From assembly GCA_036924855.1 (NCBI GenBank), contig JBAGRP010000001.1, forward strand, positions 4,030,001 through 4,094,000: a DNA stretch of 64,000 nt. Reading direction: 5' to 3'. The stretch is from Nitrobacteraceae bacterium AZCC 2146. Its GTDB lineage: Bacteria; Pseudomonadota; Alphaproteobacteria; Rhizobiales; Xanthobacteraceae. How positions within the stretch are numbered: position 1 is the first letter of the stretch; every line of letters begins with the position of its first letter. Under the pieces are notes generated by a model. That model had not been told where the DNA came from. It saw nothing but the letters and a program-made list of their open reading frames with translations, and did not search any database. This document shows, in pieces, positions 8,027 to 15,667 of the stretch. The position numbers were made by a program, and so were the translations under genes.

Positions 8027-8947
8027 ATGAGTACGGTTACGGCCAGCCCGTTGCGCCAGCGCATGATCGAGGACATGAATGCACGCAAGCTCTGCGTGGG
8101 GACGCAGAGGGGCCATATTCACAGCTGCAAGCGGTTCGCTGCGTTTCTCAAGCGGTCCCCGGACACGGCCACGGCGGAGGATATCCGTCGGTTTCAACTG
8201 CATCTTTCCGAGACGGGCGCGAGCATCTGCAATCGCAACCGCATCATGACCGGGTTGCGGTTCTTGTTTCGCGTGACGTTGCGGCGACTGGATCTTGCGG
8301 CCGAGATTTATCACCTCCGTGAGCCGCAGAAGATTCCGCTGGTGATGAGCCAGGACGAGACCCGGCGGCTGCTGGCGGTCGCGAGCAGCCTCAAGGTGCG
8401 CGTGCTGCTCAGCCTCGGCTATGGCTGCGGCCTGCGCGCCGGCGAGGTGGTCAGGCTGAAGGTCAAGCACATCGACAGCGCGCAGAAGATCATTCGGGTC
8501 GAGCAGTCCAAGAGCCGTAAGGACCGCAATGTCATGCTGTCGCCCGACACGCTCGACCTGCTGCGCCAATGGTGGAAGACGCGCCAGCGGAGTTTCGATT
8601 CCACAACTCCCGTGGAGGAGCGCTGGCTGTTTCCAGGCCGAAGGCCCGGTAAGCCGATGACAACCCGCCAACTCAACCGCCTGTTCCATGAGGCGGCCGA
8701 TGCGGCCGGAATCCGCAAGGGCGTAACGCTCCATGCGCTTCGACACTCCTTTGCCACCCATCTACTTGAACGTGGCACCGATATTCGCGTTATCCAGGCG
8801 CTGCTGGGGCACGACAAATTGGACACGACAGCGCGCTACGCCCGCGTCGCCACCGGCACGATCGCTGGCATCAAGAGCCCACTCGACCTGCTGTCGCAGC
8901 CTTGCAAGAAGCCCAAGAAGAACAGGAAAGACCAGCCGCCGACGTAA
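8027..8947 (+). CDS. IS91-associated tyrosine recombinase/integrase
   Basis: A 306-aa protein, ATG at 8027 with AGGAG seven bases upstream. It has an N-terminal SAM-like DNA-binding domain and a catalytic domain with the R-H-R-Y set: GCGLRAGEVVRLK (R), HALRHSFATHLLERG (HxxR), LGHDKLDTTARYARV (H and Tyr). These proteins accompany some IS91 transposases and are thought to resolve or assist transposition. It is co-transcribed with the downstream transposase. Confidence 0.88.
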   Translation: MSTVTASPLRQRMIEDMNARKLCVGTQRGHIHSCKRFAAFLKRSPDTATAEDIRRFQLHLSETGASICNRNRIMTGLRFLFRVTLRRLDLAAEIYHLREPQKIPLVMSQDETRRLLAVASSLKVRVLLSLGYGCGLRAGEVVRLKVKHIDSAQKIIRVEQSKSRKDRNVMLSPDTLDLLRQWWKTRQRSFDSTTPVEERWLFPGRRPGKPMTTRQLNRLFHEAADAAGIRKGVTLHALRHSFATHLLERGTDIRVIQALLGHDKLDTTARYARVATGTIAGIKSPLDLLSQPCKKPKKNRKDQPPT

Positions 8948-8959
8948 CGGCCCCCGGTC

Positions 8960-10177
8960 ATGTCTCGCCCGGTGCTGGAGGTCGCGGATATCTTCCGCGA
9001 CCACGGAGCGGCGTGGCGTCGTGCCAATGTCGGTCACGTCAGCCTCGACCAGATGAAGGTGATGTCGGCCATCGAACGCTGCCGCACGGCGGCGCTCGGC
9101 GGCCATGTGGCGCGCTGCGAAGATTGCCCGCACACAGTCATCGCTTACAACAGCTGTCGTAATCGCCATTGTCCGAAGTGTCAGGGCACGGCCGCCAAGG
9201 AATGGCTCGCCGCGCGCGAGGCCGATCTGCTGCCGGTGCCGTACTTTCATGTGGTGTTCACGCTGCCGGCCGCCATCGCGGACATCGCCTATCAGAACAA
9301 GGCCGTGATCTACGACATCCTGTTCACGACCTCGGCCGAGACCATGACAACCATCGCGGCCGATCCCAAGCACCTCGGCGCCCGCATCGGCATCACCTCG
9401 GTGCTTCACACCTGGGGCTCGGCGCTGACGCATCATCCCCATGTCCACATGATCGTGCCGGGCGGCGGCATCTCCATTGATGGCACGCGGTGGGTAGCGT
9501 GCAGGCCAGGCTTTATCCTGCCCGTGAAGGTTCTCTCGTGCCTGTTCCGGGGATTGTTCCTGGCCAAGCTCGTCGCCGCCCACCGGGCCGGGCGTCTCAA
9601 GTTTTTCGGTGTCCACGCCCGCCTCGATAACATCAGAGCCTTCAAGGCGTATCTGGCGCCGCTGCGCAAGATCGAGTGGGTGGTCTATGCCAAGCGGCCG
9701 TTCGGCGGCCCCAGGGCCGTGCTCGCCTATCTGTCGCGCTACACCCACCGGGTCGCCATCTCCAATCGCCGCCTGATCGCGGCCGACCACACCGGCGTCA
9801 CCTTCCGGTGGAAGGATTACCGGATCGAGGGGCCCGACCGCTATCAGACCATGACGCTGTCGATCTACGAGTTCATCCGACGCTTCCTGATGCACGTGCT
9901 GCCCGGGGGCTTCCACCGTATCCGGCACTCCGGACTGCTGGCCAGTGGCAGCCGCGCCGCCAACATCGCGCGGGCGCGCGAACTGCTCGCCGTGCCGGTC
10001 CGCTCCGAACAGCAAGATGCCTCAGAGGCCCCGGCGGCCGACCAACCCCGCATGCTGCCACGACCGTGCCCCTGCTGCGGCGGACGCATGTTCATCATCG
10101 AGACCTTCGCGCGCGGCAGCGAGCCGAAGCACCGCCCCACGCATGCGCCGACAGAGATCAGGATCGACACCTCATGA
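8960..10177 (+). CDS. IS91-family HUH transposase
   Basis: A 405-aa protein with an N-terminal zinc-binding region (CEDCPHTVIAYNSCRNRHCP) and the HUH motif in HHPHVHMIVPGGG. A Y2-like segment reads YLSRYTHRVAISNRRL. Near the C-terminus PCPCCGGRM suggests another Cys pair. It nicks single-stranded ends for rolling-circle transposition and is full length. Confidence 0.9.
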   Translation: MSRPVLEVADIFRDHGAAWRRANVGHVSLDQMKVMSAIERCRTAALGGHVARCEDCPHTVIAYNSCRNRHCPKCQGTAAKEWLAAREADLLPVPYFHVVFTLPAAIADIAYQNKAVIYDILFTTSAETMTTIAADPKHLGARIGITSVLHTWGSALTHHPHVHMIVPGGGISIDGTRWVACRPGFILPVKVLSCLFRGLFLAKLVAAHRAGRLKFFGVHARLDNIRAFKAYLAPLRKIEWVVYAKRPFGGPRAVLAYLSRYTHRVAISNRRLIAADHTGVTFRWKDYRIEGPDRYQTMTLSIYEFIRRFLMHVLPGGFHRIRHSGLLASGSRAANIARARELLAVPVRSEQQDASEAPAADQPRMLPRPCPCCGGRMFIIETFARGSEPKHRPTHAPTEIRIDTS

Positions 10178-10733
10178 TGCCGTCGCCATCGATCAAGGAC
10201 CGCAGCGACGCCCGTCATTCTTGCTGGCTCTCGGCCGGCAGCGCCCCAGCTTGTGTCGGTCCGCCAGATCGGCCCGCGATCGCACCGCAAATCTTCTGGC
10301 GCAACGTGCAATCCGCTCGTTCGCGCCAGCACCCGCGCCCAAGATTCCAGCTAAACCAATCCGATCGCCAGCGTCGGCTCAACTTCCCAAACACTCACGC
10401 CGACGCCAAATCCCCATAGCACCCGCTGCACTGTCGCTGCCCCACACCCCGCGATTTCCTGCCTTGGCGCTTTTCGGATGCCGGCTGTCCGAGCGTGGGG
10501 ATGGTCTCGGCATGCCGGCATCCGAAAACCTGCACATAATCGGAAATGCCCGATGTGTTCTGGCACTTCGGCCTCCGGAACGAACCCCGGGGCCGGGCCG
10601 GTGCCCGCGCCACAATGCTGGAGTATTAGCCGCGCTCCCAAAGTTTTATATGCGATGTGCAAAGCATCCACGAAATCCACGAGGGCGTCATCCCTCGCCG
10701 GATTGGCCAAGTCCACCGGATGTCTCTTATGGG
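10178..10733. other. Gene-poor stretch downstream of the IS91 transposase
   Basis: No convincing gene. It contains a 15-bp perfect inverted repeat, TTTTCGGATGCCGGC at 10471-10485 and its complement at 10514-10528, around a 28-base spacer. This would fold into a strong hairpin and might belong to the IS91 terminus. A minus-strand stretch, [20 protein letters not shown], near 10660-10720 looks like a gene scrap I cannot place. Confidence 0.4.
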
Positions 10734-10945
10734 TCCACGCCGTGCTCAATCAGGCCATTAACGCCGGCGGCTCGTCGCTGCGCGATATCAGCCAGACCTC
10801 CGGCGAGCTCGGCTATTTCCAGCATTCGTTTCAGGTCTACGACCGCGAGGGCGAGGAATGCAAAACGGATGGCTGCGCGGGGATCGTGAAGCGTTTTGTG
10901 CAGAACGGGCGATCGACGTTCTGGTGCCCGAAGTGCCAGAGGTGA
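10734..10945 (+). pseudogene. mutM: Formamidopyrimidine-DNA glycosylase C-terminal remnant
   Basis: The sequence [20 protein letters not shown], then [20 protein letters not shown] and the zinc finger C-x4-C-x16-C-x2-C (CKTDGC ... FWCPKCQR), is the C-terminal part of MutM/Fpg. The catalytic N-terminal proline and most of the helix-two-turn-helix domain are absent. Whole MutM excises 8-oxoguanine; this remnant cannot. The 5' breakpoint near 10730 abuts IS91-side DNA. Confidence 0.8.
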
Positions 10946-10968
10946 ATCGCGCTGCTCGCGTTGATGCG

Positions 10969-11105
10969 CGTCATCCTGAGGTGCTCGCCGTCTTCGGCGG
11001 GCCTCGAAGGATGCGGCTCCAAGTGCAAGCGGCCCATCCTTCGAGGCCGCCGCTTCGCTCCGGCACCTCCAGCCTGAACGCAATTGCGTTCAGGCGAGGA
11101 TGACG
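10969..11105. repeat. Palindromic intergenic repeat (Bradyrhizobium-type)
   Basis: The region opens with cgtcatcctgaggtg and closes with cgaggatgacg, with internal inverted pieces around gcctcgaaggatg and catccttcgaggc. Such elements are common between genes in Bradyrhizobium and relatives. It would form an extended stem-loop and lies between the mutM remnant and the oxalate decarboxylase gene. Confidence 0.6.
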
Positions 11106-11185
11106 CGGCAGGTGCGGCGACGTTGAATGCAGGTCATCAATCGAGACGCGCAAGCGCCAGTGTCGATCCCGGCCGCATCGGTCGC

Positions 11186-12352
11186 CTATTTGCCGGGGCC
11201 ACTCCTGCCAGCAATAAACACGTCATGATGGGGGAACTTCCCGAACAACTCCGGGGGCTGGCCGAAGTTGGTGGCCAGAACGTCGGTGGGGTTTCCAGCA
11301 ATCCATTGCGACAGGTCGATGGTCTCATAGATTCCGGCGTTGAATCCGATCAGAATGCGAGCGGCCTTGTCTCCCACGTTTTCGATCGAATGCCCGTAGC
11401 CCTGCGGGATATACCCGACGTCCCCCTGCTGCAGCTGCTCGATCCGATAGCGCCCGTGGGAGCCGAACAGCGTGACGCTCACCGTGCCCTCGACGACGTA
11501 TTGCCATTCGTCGGCATTTGGATGCCAGTGCAGCGTTCGCAACGCGCCGGGATCGAGATCGAGGACAACCCCGGTGATCGTTTTGGCAATCGGGAATCGG
11601 CTGGAATCGACGCGCCACTCGCGGCCGCCCTGATGGATGCTGTGCGGCTGCTGCGCCAGCAGGCGGTACTTGTGCGTTTCCGGCGGCAACTTCCATCCCT
11701 GGAGCGGTACCGTGGGCTCCGCGGGAGGCAGCGTCGCGCGGGCAAAGTATGCCTCTTCCCTGGGGAACGTTTCGAACGCCGCCTCGGGTAAGCCGAAAGT
11801 CTTCGCCAGCAGCGGCCTCGGCGTGTGTCCGATCCAGTCGGTGATGCTGAACGTGCCGAATTCGGAAAAGTAACCGTTGTCGAAGATCAAAATGAAATGA
11901 CAGGATTTGTCGCCCAGGCACTGCAGCATGTGACCGTGACCGCGGGGAAAGTACCAGACGTCGCCCGGGTCGAAGTCGTTCGTCTCGGCGAAGCCGCTTG
12001 GATCGATGATCGTGGTGCGAACCCGCCCCTCGAGAACGAACGCCCACTCGGCTGCGGTGGCGTGCCAGTGGAGCTCGCGCATCGCTCCGGGTTCGATCCG
12101 CATCGAAACCCCGGCAATTCCCTTCGAGATCGGCAGTTGCGTGACGGTTGCTTCTTTCCCGTAGCTGTTGCCGATGACCTTGCCCTCCGACTTCTCAAGG
12201 GCGAACTTGAATGTCGGCAGGTCCTTGTCTGACAGCGCGGGATCCGGAACGTTGTTCATGAAGCTCGGATCGCCGGCGATGGCTGGTTGCGAGCCGCTCA
12301 GCGTTGCCAGCGCGGCCGCGGCCAGAAATTCCCGTCGTTGCAGATCGGACAT
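11186..12352 (-). CDS. Bicupin oxalate decarboxylase, Tat-exported
   Basis: A 388-aa protein with a twin-arginine signal (LQRREFLAAAALATLSGS, cut probable after AIA) and two cupin domains. The first metal site is HWHATAAEWAFVLEGR with PRGHGH. The second is HWHPNADEWQYVVEG with PQGYGH. Each supplies the His-His-Glu-His ligands for Mn. It converts oxalate to formate and CO2 in the periplasm. The lid loop reads SEFGT where Bacillus OxdC has SENST, keeping the Glu that serves as proton donor. The gene stands alone; a GAG-rich ribosome site lies upstream of the ATG. Confidence 0.88.
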   Translation of the reverse strand: MSDLQRREFLAAAALATLSGSQPAIAGDPSFMNNVPDPALSDKDLPTFKFALEKSEGKVIGNSYGKEATVTQLPISKGIAGVSMRIEPGAMRELHWHATAAEWAFVLEGRVRTTIIDPSGFAETNDFDPGDVWYFPRGHGHMLQCLGDKSCHFILIFDNGYFSEFGTFSITDWIGHTPRPLLAKTFGLPEAAFETFPREEAYFARATLPPAEPTVPLQGWKLPPETHKYRLLAQQPHSIHQGGREWRVDSSRFPIAKTITGVVLDLDPGALRTLHWHPNADEWQYVVEGTVSVTLFGSHGRYRIEQLQQGDVGYIPQGYGHSIENVGDKAARILIGFNAGIYETIDLSQWIAGNPTDVLATNFGQPPELFGKFPHHDVFIAGRSGPGK

Positions 12353-12369
12353 GTTGCTCTCCTTGTGAG

Positions 12370-12444
12370 AGGAAGGAATCCTCCGGCGAGCGGCAACGTG
12401 GCCGCCGAACCGCCAGGAAGCCTGATGAACTCACGCCGCTTCAT
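12370..12444 (-). pseudogene. 5' fragment of an ABC-transporter substrate-binding protein
   Basis: MKRREFIRLPGGSAATLPLA is very like the Tat-type start MKRREFIRLLGGAAA of a large family of ABC substrate-binding proteins in rhizobia. Homology ends within about 25 residues, where the oxalate decarboxylase leader begins. Only the signal-peptide end survives. Confidence 0.45.
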
Positions 12445-12639
12445 TCGATCACCTCGTCGGCGCGCAAGCATCGTGGGGGAACGGTGAGCATCGCGCGAGC
12501 AACAGCCAGCGGCCACGCAGTCACCGCACCGCCGACAAGGCCAGTAACCTGGCGCCGCCTCACGTCCGCCCTCGGCTCGGGACAAGGCACAGTTCGATCT
12601 CAAACTATCGCACTGAAAGGGGGTCGTGGAAAGCGTCAG

Positions 12640-12790
12640 GCAGTTCGGCGCGGGGTGACCAATGTCCAAATCGGGTCATTCGCGTCGTTCTGATCCGCCG
12701 CCGATGATTTCCGGTTTAAGTCGGTGAAGGGACATTCTCAGGATGGGCGGACATGTCTCAAAGGTGCCAAAAGGCGACATGGGAGATCAG
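12640..12790. repeat. Dispersed intergenic repeat, copy 1
   Basis: The sequence around ccaatgtc, gggtcattcgcgtc and catgtctcaaaggtgcc recurs at about 15550-15663 with the same order of blocks. This kind of repeat is widespread between genes in Bradyrhizobium. Short open frames in it are not genes. Confidence 0.55.
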
Positions 12791-12835
12791 CCGCCTACCT
12801 CCAATCATCCGCCTACATTGAGACCCTGCTTTAGC

Positions 12836-13654
12836 CTATTCAGCCGCTGTCGACGTTAGAGATGCCAAGGGCACGTCGAACGCGTACACGAAACCGCTGG
12901 GCTCATACGCCAAATGGACATCGCCCTTTAGTTGCTTGCCGAGCGTTTCGACCAAGCGGGTGCCAAAACTGCGCTTATCTGGAGCCCGAACCGCAGGGCC
13001 GTTCTTCTCCGTCCATTTCAGATGCAGACGCCGCGTCTTGGCATCAAGCGTCCAGGTGATGTCGACGCGGCCGGCAGGCACCGACAATGCGCCGAACTTC
13101 GTGGTATTGGTGCAGAGTTCGTTGAGGGTCATCGCAATCGCGATCACAGCTCCCGACGTCATTCGGACATCAGGTCCCGCAATCGTGAATTTCGGCACAT
13201 CGGGATTGTCGAAAGCCTCGGTGGCGCCGCGAACGATCTTCCCGAGATCCGCACTGGTCCATCTTGCCTGCAAAAGCAGGTCATGAGCCCGCCCCAGTGC
13301 CAGCAGGCGGCCTTCGATCGCGTGCTGCGCGTGTTCTGCGCCCGGCACGTTGCGCAGGCTCTGGGAGGCAATGGCGCTGACCGTCGCCAGGGTATTCTTG
13401 ATGCGGTGGTGAAGTTCTTCCAGGATCAGCTTCTGAAGCTTGTCTGCCGCCTCGCGCTCCCTGGCGTCAATGCCAGCCTGAGCGAGCAAGCCCTGGGCAT
13501 CAATTTCGGCCTGCGCCAACAGCAGCCGAAGGCTGACGTTCTCCGCCTCCAGAAACTCCTGGGCAGGCGCCGCGCCGTTCGATGGGCGCTGAGCTTGCTG
13601 ACGATCGATTTCAGGCATTACTGGCTGTATCACCATAAGTCGGGTTCCGCTCAA
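12836..13654 (-). CDS. HWE/HisKA_2-type sensor histidine kinase
   Basis: A 272-aa soluble kinase with a coiled-coil-prone N-terminus (LLAQAEIDAQGLLAQAGI) and the phosphoacceptor segment LILEELHHRIKNTLATVSAI. The ATPase domain shows NELCTNTTKFGAL (N box), WTEKNGP (the W-x-E of HWE kinases) and GTRLVETL. No membrane helix or PAS domain is present, so it senses a cytoplasmic cue or a partner. It lies 70 bp downstream of the receiver gene at 13724-14110, on the same strand, probably as a pair. Confidence 0.85.
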   Translation of the reverse strand: MSGTRLMVIQPVMPEIDRQQAQRPSNGAAPAQEFLEAENVSLRLLLAQAEIDAQGLLAQAGIDAREREAADKLQKLILEELHHRIKNTLATVSAIASQSLRNVPGAEHAQHAIEGRLLALGRAHDLLLQARWTSADLGKIVRGATEAFDNPDVPKFTIAGPDVRMTSGAVIAIAMTLNELCTNTTKFGALSVPAGRVDITWTLDAKTRRLHLKWTEKNGPAVRAPDKRSFGTRLVETLGKQLKGDVHLAYEPSGFVYAFDVPLASLTSTAAE

Positions 13655-13723
13655 ATCATTGCTGAGGGGGTTTCGGGCGCAATCGAGCGATTACTGTGGT
13701 TTCCAGCTCTCATAACGCCGGTT

Positions 13724-14110
13724 TTAGGCGTCGCCGATCATGCTCTGCATCTGGGCAATCATGACCTTGGCTTCGAGAGGTTTACCGAAAAACCGGCTGT
13801 CGGGGGGAATATCGATGTTCGCCAGCTTCAGCTGTCCAGACACCAAGATAATCTTGATCGGCGGCCAGCGCTTGTGCACCGCGTGCGCGAGCTTCAGACC
13901 GTCCATACTACCCGGCATCTGGATATCGGTGAAAAGTAAGGCGATGTCAGAGCGCGACTCGAGGATTGCGACAGCCTCGTCAGCATCCACGGCCTCGACC
14001 GATGTAAAGCCGGCGTCCTCCACCATATCAACCGCACGCAAGCGTAGCACCATCTCGTCTTCGACGACGAGAACGACCGTGGGGACCGCGGAATAATCCA
14101 AGACCATCAT
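13724..14110 (-). CDS. Single-domain response regulator
   Basis: A 128-aa receiver domain with VVLVVEDEMVLRL (acidic pocket), LLFTDIQMPGSMDGLKLA (phosphoacceptor Asp), IILVSGQ (Thr/Ser position) and FFGKPLEAK (Lys). No output domain follows, as in CheY/FixJ-N-like regulators that feed HWE kinases. The start is ambiguous between tandem ATGs at 14110 and 14107. Confidence 0.85.
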   Translation of the reverse strand: MMVLDYSAVPTVVLVVEDEMVLRLRAVDMVEDAGFTSVEAVDADEAVAILESRSDIALLFTDIQMPGSMDGLKLAHAVHKRWPPIKIILVSGQLKLANIDIPPDSRFFGKPLEAKVMIAQMQSMIGDA

Positions 14111-14238
14111 GACCAATGTTTCGAATTTGAACGAAAAGAAAACCTGGGCGATTGTTCAAAGTTGCTTGGCTTCGAATGACGACAAACAGCAAGACAAGTA
14201 CCTCATAGCCCACATAGCCGCGCTGCGAGTGAAACGCG

Positions 14239-14544
14239 TTACCATCGCCGCCACCAACCGCCGCTCCACCTATTTTCCCATCCTCCGACACCTCGAAAGA
14301 GGCGCACTACAAGGAGAAGCAATATCGCCCCAATGGTAGCGTTAACGATTGCGCGGACCACTCCAGTACCGAGATGGATGCCTAGCTGAGGCAACAACCA
14401 ACTTCCGATAAAGGCGCCCAGAATGCCGACGATGAGGTCACCAATGATCCCAAATCCGGTTCCTCGCACGATTTGACCTGCCAACCAACCTGCAACGAGA
14501 CCCACAAACAATGTGACCAGCAGGCCTTCACTCGACATATTCAT
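14239..14544 (-). CDS. GlsB/YeaQ/YmgE-family membrane protein
   Basis: A 101-aa protein with three hydrophobic, glycine-rich helices (LLVTLFVGLVAGWLAGQIV, IIGDLIVGILGAFIGSWLL, VRAIVNATIGAILLLLVVRL), the pattern of transglycosylase-associated stress proteins. The ATG at 14544 has GAGG eight bases upstream. The Trp/Arg-rich tail is unusual. Inner membrane, probably stress-induced, exact role unknown. Confidence 0.85.
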   Translation of the reverse strand: MNMSSEGLLVTLFVGLVAGWLAGQIVRGTGFGIIGDLIVGILGAFIGSWLLPQLGIHLGTGVVRAIVNATIGAILLLLVVRLFRGVGGWENRWSGGWWRRW

Positions 14545-14733
14545 TGGGCAACCTCGGTACTTGCTTCAAAGGCAGCTTCGCAAGCCGATCTGCTGCCATT
14601 TGTTCGATCAGCATCATCACATGTTGTGGCAATCGGTTGGGCTCGCCTGTCAGCGCAGATAGCGGCACTACAACTGCTGCCGATTTGAATATCGTTCTGA
14701 ACAGTTGGATTGGTCATGAAGGTTGCCGGTTGA

Positions 14734-14979
14734 TTAGCCGCGGTCAGCACTGACAAGGCGAGCTTCAAGTTTCGCGCCAGCACCCTGCAGGCACGAGGCA
14801 CTAAAGTTCGGCCAGGTCTGTTTTGCACAGTCCCGATCGACGATATGAATATGAAGCCGGTTGCTCTTCTGAAGGACGACCGGCTCTCTAGCTTCGACTT
14901 GCGGGGCAAAGCTGGGGAATACGCACAAGGCGGCTGCAATGAAGGCAGAAAGTGCGATGGCTGAGAGCGCTTTGATCAT
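14734..14979 (-). CDS. Small secreted protein
   Basis: An 81-aa protein with a clear Sec signal (MIKALSAIALSAFIAAALCV, then FPSFAPQVEA). The mature part has two cysteines (DRDCAKQTWPNFSASCLQG) likely to form a disulphide. It resembles short periplasmic proteins repeated in Bradyrhizobium genomes. Function unknown. Confidence 0.65.
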   Translation of the reverse strand: MIKALSAIALSAFIAAALCVFPSFAPQVEAREPVVLQKSNRLHIHIVDRDCAKQTWPNFSASCLQGAGAKLEARLVSADRG

Positions 14980-15116
14980 TTAAACCCCAATTCAGAGGGA
15001 CAATTGCACCGAAGGTCAATGGTTCCAATCTTGGCTCTGTTATTTGCCCGGCTTTTACGCGGGCACTGGTCCGAATGGAGCAATGTCGAGTTTAGGCCTT
15101 GCGCTTAGCGTAAGCA

Positions 15117-15152
15117 CAAAAAAAGCCGCGGATTTCTCCACGGCCTTTTGCA
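15117..15152 (-). terminator. Rho-independent terminator
   Basis: On the minus strand GGCCGTGGA-GAA-ATCCGCGGC is followed by a run of about seven T. It lies 15 bp after the stop of the gene at 15167-15475. Confidence 0.75.
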
Positions 15153-15166
15153 TGTGCCCTTTTTCC

Positions 15167-15475
15167 TCAGTAGCGGTCGGTGCCGATACCCACGCTCACG
15201 CCGGGAGCGCGGAAGCCGATGCCGCCACGTTCTTCATAACCACGGCGTTCGATGTACCGCTCGCGAGGAGCGTCGTGACCATACGAGTCGCGAATGATTA
15301 CGCGTCGGTCACGGTGTTCGCGCCAACAACGGCCGTTTTCGTTGCATACCATGCGGACGTTCTGGATGTTGCTGTCCTGAGCTACCGATTGATTGGCAAT
15401 GAGCGGTGCGGCAGTGGCGGCGGTTGCGAAGAGCGCACTTGTGCCCACTGCGAAAGAGATTGCAATCTTGTTCAT
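15167..15475 (-). CDS. Small secreted Arg/Gly-rich protein
   Basis: The ATG at 15475 has GGAGG seven bases upstream, giving 102 aa. A signal peptide (MNKIAISFAVGTSALFATAA TAA) is followed by MVCNENGRCWREHRDRRVII and an Arg/Gly-rich tail ending GVSVGIGTDRY. Two cysteines flank ENGR. Such proteins are frequent in Bradyrhizobium; function unknown. Its own terminator follows. Confidence 0.65.
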   Translation of the reverse strand: MNKIAISFAVGTSALFATAATAAPLIANQSVAQDSNIQNVRMVCNENGRCWREHRDRRVIIRDSYGHDAPRERYIERRGYEERGGIGFRAPGVSVGIGTDRY

Positions 15476-15549
15476 AAAGTCCTCCAGACGGGATGTGTCG
15501 AAGTTGCAAACAGCCTCACCGCTCCTTTGTTCCAGCGCCGGGAGTAAGG

Positions 15550-15663
15550 ACGCCAATGTCGGAGATGGGTCATTCGCGTCAGTTTGGCGATGTCCGCGTT
15601 GCTTCCGCTTTACCCCTGAAAGCCGACATTCATCGTAAGGGGCAGCATGTCTCAAAGGTGCCG
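15550..15663. repeat. Dispersed intergenic repeat, copy 2
   Basis: Shares the blocks gggtcattcgcgtc and catgtctcaaaggtgcc with 12640-12790. The IS1182-family element begins within a few bases of its right edge, so the repeat may have been the insertion target. Confidence 0.55.
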
Positions 15664-15667
15664 ATTG

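Larger units (their letters stand above)
7930..10200 (+). mobile_element. IS91-family element with tyrosine recombinase (ends unresolved)
   Basis: It carries a phage-integrase-type gene and an IS91 rolling-circle transposase in tandem, 12 bp apart, as in ISSod25-like elements. IS91 elements lack target duplications and long inverted repeats, so the borders cannot be set by eye. The left end must lie after 7780, where the neighbouring gene ends. The right end could reach the 15-bp perfect inverted repeat at 10471-10528. Confidence 0.75.

Noticed and set aside
8762-10015. 417-codon minus-strand frame opposite the IS91 genes, and 7643-8761 opposite the recombinase
   Set aside because: Shadows; composition is Arg/Gly/His-rich and the plus-strand products are clear IS91 proteins.
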